A stretch of 5,702 bases of DNA from Candidatus Parcubacteria bacterium (GTDB lineage: Bacteria > Patescibacteriota > Patescibacteriia > UBA1558 > GWA2-36-10): contig DAOVVF010000039.1 of NCBI GenBank assembly GCA_030632225.1, positions 1 through 5,702 of the forward strand. Reading direction: 5' to 3'. Positions 1 to 3,468 of this stretch are shown piece by piece. The translations under genes and the position numbers were made by a program. Every line of letters starts with the position of its first letter. The first letter of the stretch is position 1. The notes below the pieces were generated by a model. That model saw nothing but the letters and a program-made list of their open reading frames with translations, did no database searches and was not told where the DNA came from.

Positions 1-248
1 AGCAATTGCAATCTGTACATTGGTTCATGCGTATCACTGAAAAAGATAACGTGTTTCCCGACAATTTCTTGGTACCTTGGTATGCGTATATCAGGCTCTC
101 CTCTACTAAATCGGCCAAAATTAATGTGAGATATTGTCAAATCAGGTTCTGTAACGCGAAAAGTATTCAATGCTGTTACAATGCCGTAGGCTAAATGATT
201 TGCATTTCCGCCACCGCAAAAAATCTTAATGTCTTCTGAACGGATCAT
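1..248 (-). CDS. Ribose-phosphate pyrophosphokinase-like protein, N-terminal part (runs off the left edge)
   Basis: Reading the minus strand from the ATG at 248-246 gives 82 uninterrupted codons that leave the window at position 1. A strong Shine-Dalgarno (AAGGAGG, about 254-260) sits a few bases upstream and fixes the start. The protein resembles the N-terminal half of PRPP synthetase (prs family), which makes phosphoribosyl pyrophosphate from ribose 5-phosphate and ATP for nucleotide, His and Trp synthesis. Visible matches are IKIFCGGGNANHLA (residues 7-20; family pattern K-L-F-x-G-x-A-x-x-x-L-A), GRFSRGE (45-51; family GRFSDGE) and the strand VGKHVIFFSDT (63-73; family RGxDVFIIQST). The Asp of the RFSDGE motif is Arg here, so this may be a divergent paralogue. 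The PRPP-binding loop lies outside the window, so activity cannot be judged. G+C is about 39%, slightly above the neighbours, with CGN arginine codons in use. Confidence 0.72.
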   Translation of the reverse strand, partial: MIRSEDIKIFCGGGNANHLAYGIVTALNTFRVTEPDLTISHINFGRFSRGEPDIRIPRYQEIVGKHVIFFSDTHEPMYRLQL

Positions 249-292
249 AGTTGCCTCCTTTAATGGGTTATTAAGAACAAAATCTCAACTAT

Positions 293-321
293 ATCTAAAA
301 CAATTTTTGACTTTTTGTCAA
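293..321 (-). promoter_or_regulatory. Predicted promoter of the PRPP-synthetase-like gene
   Basis: On the minus strand a perfect -35 box TTGACA (321-316) is followed after 17 bases by TTAGAT (298-293), or after 18 bases by TAGATA (297-292). Transcription would start near 286 and give a leader of roughly 37 bases carrying the Shine-Dalgarno. The -35 is perfect but the -10 is weak. Its -35 shares an inverted repeat with the -35 of the divergent hydrolase promoter. Confidence 0.5.
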
Positions 322-322
322 A
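306..322. repeat. Inverted repeat joining two divergent -35 boxes
   Basis: TTTGAC (306-311), five T residues (312-316) and GTCAAA (317-322) form a perfect 6-bp inverted repeat. Each arm is also a near-consensus -35 box, TTGACT on the plus strand and TTGACA on the minus strand. It could be a regulator's operator. It could equally be two back-to-back -35 boxes that RNA polymerase cannot occupy at the same time. Confidence 0.55.
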
Positions 323-336
323 TATTAAGCTAATAT
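307..336 (+). promoter_or_regulatory. Predicted promoter of the hydrolase gene, suited to a leaderless mRNA
   Basis: TTGACT (307-312), an 18-base spacer and TAATAT (331-336) lie immediately before the ATG at 343. Only six bases separate the -10 box from the start codon, so transcription would begin at about the A of the ATG. There is no Shine-Dalgarno between promoter and gene. Both facts point to a leaderless transcript. Confidence 0.6.
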
Positions 337-342
337 AAGTAT

Positions 343-1137
343 ATGCCTAAATTTGATTTTACAGAGGAAGATATTGCTAAATGGCATGATGAAGCCTATT
401 TATTAGAAGGAACTAATAATGTAGGCTTTGTTTTAGTACACGGCTGGTCAGCTATGCCTAGGCAGGTTAGACATATTGCGGAATTATTAAACGAGCAAGG
501 CTATTGGGTAAAAGTACCCAGATTAAAAGGACATGGTACTTATCCAGAAGATTTAGAGAATGCTAAAGCTGCTGACTGGGTTAGAGATTCTAGTGAAGCT
601 GTTGAAGAATTAAAGAAAAAAGAAGAAATTAAGTATTTAATTGTAGCTGGTGTTTCCTTAGGAGGTAATTTAGCACTATTAGCTACCTTAAAGACGCAGG
701 TTGATGGCTTAATTCTAATTGGTACCCCAGCCTATTTAAAAAAACATTTTCTTTGCTGGTGGATAGTTCAGATAGGTTCTATGTTAAAGAAATATGTTAA
801 GAAAAAATATCCTAAAGGAGTAGCTTTGAATATGATGGAAACTAGTTCCTATCAATATTTTCCTATAGCTAGCGCTCAAGAAGCCTTTACTGTTATCAGG
901 AAGTTTATTAGAGGTCTAAGTAAGACTACTATTCCTACTTTAATTTTTCAGATTAGTGGAGACTATATGATTGGTAAACGTTCTCCCTGGATAATTTACA
1001 AAAGTATTAAATCAAAATACAAAAAAATTAACTGGATGACTTCAACTAAGAACAGTCATGTACCTTTAGAAGGAGAATTAGATGATTTCTTAGTAGCTAC
1101 CTCTTTGTTTATAGCTGATATAAAAAATAAGGTTTAA
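343..1137 (+). CDS. Alpha/beta hydrolase, carboxylesterase / monoacylglycerol lipase type
   Basis: A 264-residue cytoplasmic alpha/beta-hydrolase of the short-chain carboxylesterase group (Est30 / 'lysophospholipase' annotations), expected to cleave ester bonds of small acyl substrates. The true substrate is unknown. The family layout is complete. The oxyanion-hole strand is GFVLVHGW (residues 28-35). It is followed by RLKGHGTYPEDL (60-71) and the nucleophile elbow GVSLGG with Ser105. The acid is Asp207 in ISGDY and the base is His239 in NSHVP. Residues about 130-195 form the variable, Lys- and aromatic-rich cap. There is no signal peptide. The length is normal for the group. No Shine-Dalgarno precedes the ATG, and a promoter ends six bases before it. 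Twenty-six bases separate it from the PEBP-family gene on the same strand, so the two are probably co-transcribed down to the terminator at 1618-1664. Confidence 0.85.
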   Translation: MPKFDFTEEDIAKWHDEAYLLEGTNNVGFVLVHGWSAMPRQVRHIAELLNEQGYWVKVPRLKGHGTYPEDLENAKAADWVRDSSEAVEELKKKEEIKYLIVAGVSLGGNLALLATLKTQVDGLILIGTPAYLKKHFLCWWIVQIGSMLKKYVKKKYPKGVALNMMETSSYQYFPIASAQEAFTVIRKFIRGLSKTTIPTLIFQISGDYMIGKRSPWIIYKSIKSKYKKINWMTSTKNSHVPLEGELDDFLVATSLFIADIKNKV

Positions 1138-1163
1138 ATATATAAAATTTAATCTACAATTAT

Positions 1164-1610
1164 ATGAAAATTACAAGTTCTGCTTTTGAGCAGGAAGGGT
1201 CTATTCCTAGTCAATATACTTGTGATGGATCTAATATTAATCCACCTTTAGGGTTTTCTGAAATACCTCCGGAAGCTAAAAGCTTAGCCTTAATTATGGA
1301 TGATCCTGATGCCATGAAACCAGCTGGTCGAGTCTGGGATCATTGGTTAATCTGGAATATGCCACCTGAGACCAAAGGTATAGCTGAAGGAAAGAGGGCG
1401 CCTGGTATAACGGGCTTTAATACAGGTGGTAAGCAAACTTATGGCGGTCCTTGTCCACCTGATGCTGAGCATCGTTACTATTTCAAGCTATATGCTTTAG
1501 ATACTGAATTAGACATACCAATGAATTCTACTAAGAAGAATATTGAAGAAGCTATGCAAGGACACATATTAGAGAGAGCTGAATTAATGGGGCGGTATAA
1601 TAGGCAGTAA
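1164..1610 (+). CDS. YbhB/YbcL family protein (PEBP / Raf kinase inhibitor-like)
   Basis: A 148-residue single-domain member of the phosphatidylethanolamine-binding-protein superfamily, close in length to E. coli YbhB/YbcL. The biochemical role of bacterial members is not settled; they are proposed to bind small anionic ligands. Family signatures are all present. The N-terminal ligand-pocket segment is IPSQYTCDGSNINPPL (14-29). Next come DDPDA (46-50), VWDHWLIWNMPP (57-68), and GGPCPPDAEHRYYFKLYALD (94-113). The C-terminal GHILERAELMGRY (133-145) matches the usual G-H-x-L-x-x-A-E-L-x-G-x-Y. There is no signal peptide, so it is cytoplasmic. It lies 26 bases after the hydrolase and before a strong terminator, so it is probably the last gene of a two-gene unit. 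There is no Shine-Dalgarno. A TACAAT (1155-1160) ends only three bases before the ATG, too close to be a convincing promoter. Confidence 0.9.
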   Translation: MKITSSAFEQEGSIPSQYTCDGSNINPPLGFSEIPPEAKSLALIMDDPDAMKPAGRVWDHWLIWNMPPETKGIAEGKRAPGITGFNTGGKQTYGGPCPPDAEHRYYFKLYALDTELDIPMNSTKKNIEEAMQGHILERAELMGRYNRQ

Positions 1611-1617
1611 GTAAATA

Positions 1618-1664
1618 AAAAAATGCCTGACTGTTAAAACAATTTATTTGGTCAGGCATTTTTT
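1618..1664. terminator. Bidirectional intrinsic terminator between convergent genes
   Basis: A perfect 14-bp inverted repeat pairs 1618-1631 with 1651-1664 around a 19-base loop. The G+C-rich core is ATGCCTGAC / GTCAGGCAT. It is flanked by an A-run (1617-1623) on the left and a T-run (1659-1664) on the right, so it has a proper U-tract when read from either side. It can end the hydrolase-PEBP transcript on the plus strand and the 100-residue gene's transcript on the minus strand. Confidence 0.92.
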
Positions 1665-1688
1665 GTTCCCACGTGCGGGCGTATTAAT

Positions 1689-1991
1689 TCAAGAGATGCT
1701 TGAATCAAGGTGGGGTGACTGAGCATGGTTTGACTCCTTAGCGAGTTTGTAGATAACTGCTGCTAGTCTCTCTACCTCTTCATTTAGAAGAGATAATTCA
1801 GGATGGGTACTTCCGTTGCCAGACATCAATAGCAAAAGAATGCGAAAATGATGTCCGTTATAAGGATGAAGCCCTAAAACCTCACCATTCTTTTTAGCTT
1901 TAGTCATGGCATCACTTTTGTGTTTAACTAGAACTATTCTAGGACGTATCCTATCCTCTCCATTGCGATATAAAGCAATGAACGCTTCCAT
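1689..1991 (-). CDS. Uncharacterised 100-residue protein
   Basis: I do not recognise this family. The start is set at the ATG at 1991-1989, eight bases after AAGGAGG (2006-2000). An in-frame GTG at 2000-1998 overlaps the Shine-Dalgarno and is not a credible start. The N-terminal half (residues 1-58) looks like a small alternating strand/loop domain with charged patches, for example MEAFIALYRNGED and RPRIVLVKHKSDA. A very hydrophobic strand, HFRILLLLMSG, runs from 48 to 58. The segment ELSLLNEEVERLAAVIYKLA (64-83) reads as an amphipathic helix, possibly a coiled coil for oligomerisation. The His/Ser-rich C-terminal tail looks disordered. There is no signal peptide or clear membrane segment. 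G+C is near 39%, well above the adjoining recombinase, which suggests a different history or stronger expression. It has its own promoter, an exceptional ribosome binding site and a strong terminator, so it is probably a real, well-expressed gene. It ends with TGA. Confidence 0.7.
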   Translation of the reverse strand: MEAFIALYRNGEDRIRPRIVLVKHKSDAMTKAKKNGEVLGLHPYNGHHFRILLLLMSGNGSTHPELSLLNEEVERLAAVIYKLAKESNHAQSPHLDSSIS

Positions 1992-1995
1992 TTTA

Positions 1996-2007
1996 ATCAC
2001 CTCCTTA
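1996..2007 (-). promoter_or_regulatory. Exceptionally long Shine-Dalgarno sequence
   Basis: On the minus strand, TAAGGAGGTGAT is complementary over 12 consecutive bases to the usual bacterial 16S rRNA 3' end (ATCACCTCCTTA). It stands directly before the ATG at 1991-1989. This identifies that ATG as the start and predicts very efficient ribosome recruitment. It also shows that the organism's anti-Shine-Dalgarno is probably conventional. Confidence 0.8.
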
Positions 2008-2027
2008 GGTGTAAAGGTACCACTTTT

Positions 2028-2056
2028 AATATAGACTAAAAATTAGATTTTGGCAA
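2028..2056 (-). promoter_or_regulatory. Predicted promoter of the 100-residue gene, inside the end of the recombinase gene
   Basis: On the minus strand TTGCCA (2056-2051) is followed after exactly 17 bases by TATATT (2033-2028). Each box matches its sigma-70 consensus at five of six positions. Transcription would start near 2021 and give a leader of about 30 bases. The -35 lies in the last codons of the recombinase, so the small gene can be expressed independently of it. Confidence 0.6.
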
Positions 2057-2831
2057 AGTAATTATGAGCACCAGTTTTAGTTTGAAAATGAAGAGCTGCT
2101 TGTATATCTTGTTGTTGAGCTCCTTGTAATTTTAATTGATGAGCTAAAGTGTTCCTTAATGTCTGAGGAGTTACTTTTAAATTAGTTTTTCTACCATATT
2201 TAGATATAATCCTTTCAATAGAACGGATAGATAAATTATTATCTTCTCTTTTATTAGCTCTGTCTAGATTAATAAACAACCAGATACTAGCATCTTCTCT
2301 AACTGTTAAATATTTTTGTAGATAAGACCAAGCTAAGGCTGGTATAGTAATATGCTGATTATTATCTAAAATTATTTCTTTGCTTAAATCATCTAAATGT
2401 CTAGTTTCTAATTCAATAATCTTACCTACTTTTAAGCCAGTAGAGTAGAGTAATTCTAATAATGCCTTATCTCTTAAATCTATTAGCCTAGTGCTACTTA
2501 AAGGAGCTTCTAGGAATCTAGTTAATTGTGTAGTAGTTAATTTAGTTATGGGAGGCTCTTTATGAGTCATTAAGGCAAATTGATAGCTATTCTTTACAAA
2601 CCTTAAGTATTTATTAATAGATATTAATCTTAAATTAATACTAACTACACTATCATATAATTCTACTAATTCATCATGATATTTTCTTAAAGCATAGTTA
2701 GTTAGTTGTTTGGTACCTAGCCAATCTAAAAATTTACTAGTATGCCAAAGATAATATTTAACAGTATCTTCTTGTAGCTCTAGTGTTTTTAAAAATTGAG
2801 CATATTTAGTTAGTGTCGTTTTATGTGGCAT
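2043..2831 (-). CDS. Small tyrosine recombinase (Xer/phage-integrase fold) with degenerate active site
   Basis: A 262-residue member of the tyrosine recombinase family, which cuts and rejoins DNA through a 3'-phosphotyrosine bond. Residues 1-90 match the SAM-like core-binding domain (YAQFLKTLELQEDTVKYYLW; Ile/Leu-rich helices to 88). Residues 99-262 match the catalytic domain, opening with RDKALLELLYSTGL (120-133). It is shorter than XerC/XerD (about 300). The active site is altered. The first Arg, in the usual TGLRVSE, is Lys134 (TGLKVGK). The usual HxLR His is Gln223 (PQTLR), with Arg226 kept. The beta-hairpin Lys near 150-163 is not evident. His248 (ALHF, usual LGH) and the nucleophile Tyr258 (HNYF) remain. 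It may therefore be inactive for strand exchange, a DNA-binding relic, or a divergent enzyme. It is the most A+T-rich gene here (one 60-base block has only 10 G/C). It is divergent from rpsO, has no Shine-Dalgarno, and its start fits a leaderless mRNA. Confidence 0.82.
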   Translation of the reverse strand: MPHKTTLTKYAQFLKTLELQEDTVKYYLWHTSKFLDWLGTKQLTNYALRKYHDELVELYDSVVSINLRLISINKYLRFVKNSYQFALMTHKEPPITKLTTTQLTRFLEAPLSSTRLIDLRDKALLELLYSTGLKVGKIIELETRHLDDLSKEIILDNNQHITIPALAWSYLQKYLTVREDASIWLFINLDRANKREDNNLSIRSIERIISKYGRKTNLKVTPQTLRNTLAHQLKLQGAQQQDIQAALHFQTKTGAHNYFAKI

Positions 2832-2837
2832 ATTTAT

Positions 2838-2846
2838 ATTTTAGCA
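2838..2846 (-). promoter_or_regulatory. Extended -10 promoter of the recombinase gene (leaderless)
   Basis: On the minus strand TGCTAAAAT (2846-2838) is an extended -10 element: TG, one base, then TAAAAT. It ends six bases before the ATG at 2831-2829, the same spacing as at the hydrolase gene. No good -35 stands upstream, which is common for extended -10 promoters. No Shine-Dalgarno is present. Confidence 0.5.
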
Positions 2847-2872
2847 TATTTATTGGTAGGGGGCACCTATTC

Positions 2873-2901
2873 TTGACTTTTCTCTCCTAAAATGGTAGTT
2901 T
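2873..2901 (+). promoter_or_regulatory. Predicted rpsO(-pnp) promoter
   Basis: TTGACT (2873-2878), a 17-base spacer and TAGTTT (2896-2901) give a sigma-70-type promoter. The -35 is strong, and the -10 keeps the key TA and final T. Transcription would start near 2908. That leaves a leader of about 83 bases before rpsO, enough to contain the hairpin at 2930-2968. Confidence 0.55.
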
Positions 2902-2929
2902 AAACGCACTATTTAATAAGCCTAATACT

Positions 2930-2968
2930 GGGTTTAGCCTGACAAAGTCTAGCTTTGAGGTTAAACTC
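2930..2968 (+). promoter_or_regulatory. Structured rpsO leader hairpin, candidate S15 autoregulatory site
   Basis: An outer 10-bp stem pairs GGGTTTAGCC (2930-2939) with GGTTAAACTC (2959-2968), including two G-U pairs (2931-2967 and 2937-2961). An asymmetric internal loop (2940-2942 against 2958) leads to an inner perfect 5-bp stem, CAAAG (2943-2947) with CTTTG (2953-2957), closing a TCTAG loop. The stem ends five bases before the rpsO Shine-Dalgarno (2974-2980). S15 represses its own mRNA in several bacteria by binding leader structures with G-U/G-C elements that mimic its 16S site. The adjacent G2931-U2967 and G2932-C2966 pairs would suit this. The structure is seen in the sequence; the function is inferred. 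Confidence 0.6.
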
Positions 2969-2990
2969 GGGTTAAGGAGACAAACAATAT

Positions 2991-3335
2991 ATGTTAGACA
3001 AAAAAAAGAAGCAAAGAGTTATAGAAAAGTTCAAAACTCATAAGAATGATACTGGCTCTACAGAAGTGCAGGTAGCTATTCTAACTGAGGAAATTAAGGA
3101 CTTAACTAAACATCTTAGAGAAAATAAAAAGGATTTTTCTTCTCGTCGTGGACTATTAGCTAAAGTATCTTTAAGACACAAGTTGCTACGCTACCTAGAA
3201 AGAGAAGATGATAAAAGATTTAAAAAACTGGTTAAGACTTTGAAGCTAAAGATCAAAGGTATGGAAACAGAGCTAGAAGAAGATATGCCTAAGGAAGAGT
3301 CAGTAGAAAAAACATCAGAAGAAGTAAAAAGTTAA
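2991..3335 (+). CDS. rpsO: 30S ribosomal protein S15
   Basis: S15 binds the central domain of 16S rRNA (helix 20-22 junction) early in 30S assembly and takes part in a bridge to the 50S subunit. The family hallmarks are clear: NDTGS (19-23), EVQVAILTEEI (25-35), DFSSRRGLL (48-56) and LRHKLLRYLE (61-70). The rRNA-contacting His41, Asp48 and Ser51 are at the same numbers as in well-studied S15 proteins. The ATG is preceded by AAGGAGA (2974-2980) at ten bases. The protein has 114 residues, against about 89 in most bacteria. The extra 25 (from about 90) form an acidic, Glu-rich and probably disordered tail, unlike the basic body. It is followed by pnp after 133 bases, the classical rpsO-pnp order. 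Expression is probably controlled by the leader hairpin at 2930-2968. Confidence 0.97.
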   Translation: MLDKKKKQRVIEKFKTHKNDTGSTEVQVAILTEEIKDLTKHLRENKKDFSSRRGLLAKVSLRHKLLRYLEREDDKRFKKLVKTLKLKIKGMETELEEDMPKEESVEKTSEEVKS

Positions 3336-3341
3336 TTTACA

Positions 3342-3362
3342 GGCCCTATTTTTAGTAGGGTC
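3342..3362 (+). terminator. Weak hairpin after rpsO (attenuator or transcript-end barrier)
   Basis: GGCCCTA (3342-3348) pairs with TAGGGTC (3356-3362) over seven pairs, one of them G-U, around a seven-base loop. It begins six bases after the rpsO stop. The downstream sequence is A/T-rich but has no true U-tract, so it is at best a leaky terminator. It may instead protect the rpsO 3' end or allow partial read-through into pnp, as the rpsO-pnp terminator of E. coli does. Confidence 0.45.
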
Positions 3363-3378
3363 AATATTTATTATTAAA

Positions 3379-3394
3379 TACCATGAGCTTGGTA
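3379..3394 (+). promoter_or_regulatory. Small hairpin in the pnp leader
   Basis: TACCA (3379-3383) and TGGTA (3390-3394) form a perfect 5-bp stem with a six-base loop. It abuts the long stem beginning at 3395 without a spacer base, so the two helices could stack coaxially in the rpsO-pnp transcript. Confidence 0.4.
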
Positions 3395-3436
3395 GGCAGA
3401 TATTAGATTATTAAACTTAGTAGTCTGATATTTGTC
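3395..3436 (+). promoter_or_regulatory. Long 18-bp stem-loop in the pnp leader, candidate RNase III site
   Basis: Positions 3395-3412 pair with 3419-3436 without a single mismatch or bulge, closing a six-base loop (AAACTT, 3413-3418). Five of the 18 pairs are G-U (3396-3435, 3399-3432, 3404-3427, 3408-3423, 3411-3420), so the helix is much better as RNA than as a DNA palindrome. In E. coli the pnp leader contains a long stem that RNase III cuts, after which PNPase degrades the leader and represses its own synthesis. This stem sits at the equivalent place. That role here is inference. Confidence 0.65.
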
Positions 3437-3438
3437 GC

Positions 3439-3466
3439 ATCAACTCTTGGTATGTAAGGAGTTGAT
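3439..3466 (+). promoter_or_regulatory. Hairpin masking the pnp Shine-Dalgarno
   Basis: ATCAACTC (3439-3446) and GAGTTGAT (3459-3466) form a perfect 8-bp stem with a 12-base loop. The pnp ribosome binding site AAGGAG (3456-3461) lies half in the loop and half in the 3' arm, and the ATG follows three bases after the hairpin. Folding would limit ribosome access, so opening or cleavage of the leader could switch pnp translation. Confidence 0.6.
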
Positions 3467-3468
3467 AT

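Noticed and set aside
6..194. A 62-codon open frame on the plus strand
   Set aside because: It lies antisense inside the PRPP-synthetase-like gene, has no ribosome binding site and resembles no protein. The minus-strand reading has recognisable motifs.
1668..1679. CCCACGTGCGGG next to the terminator
   Set aside because: Only three base pairs form in an imperfect palindrome. It is too short to call an operator or hairpin.
1998..2000. GTG as an upstream start for the 100-residue protein (would give 103 residues)
   Set aside because: The GTG is part of the Shine-Dalgarno sequence itself. The ATG at 1991-1989 has ideal spacing.
1689..2831. A mobile element or defence island built from the recombinase and the small gene
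   Set aside because: No terminal repeats, target duplications, attachment sites or known defence domains are visible, and the recombinase active site is degenerate.
2857..2869. TAGG / CCTA inverted repeat between the recombinase and rpsO promoters
   Set aside because: A 4-bp stem is expected by chance. It is mentioned only because it is a small G+C-rich spot between two divergent promoters.
2898..2905. GTTTAAAC palindrome, also found at 5679-5686
   Set aside because: Two copies of an A+T-rich 8-base palindrome in 5.7 kb, with no shared context, are not evidence of a functional repeat.
3389..3417. A possible pnp promoter, TTGGTA (3389-3394) and TAAACT (3412-3417) at 17 bases
   Set aside because: Both boxes are mediocre, and they sit within sequence fully explained by the hairpins. 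It cannot be excluded without mapped 5' ends.
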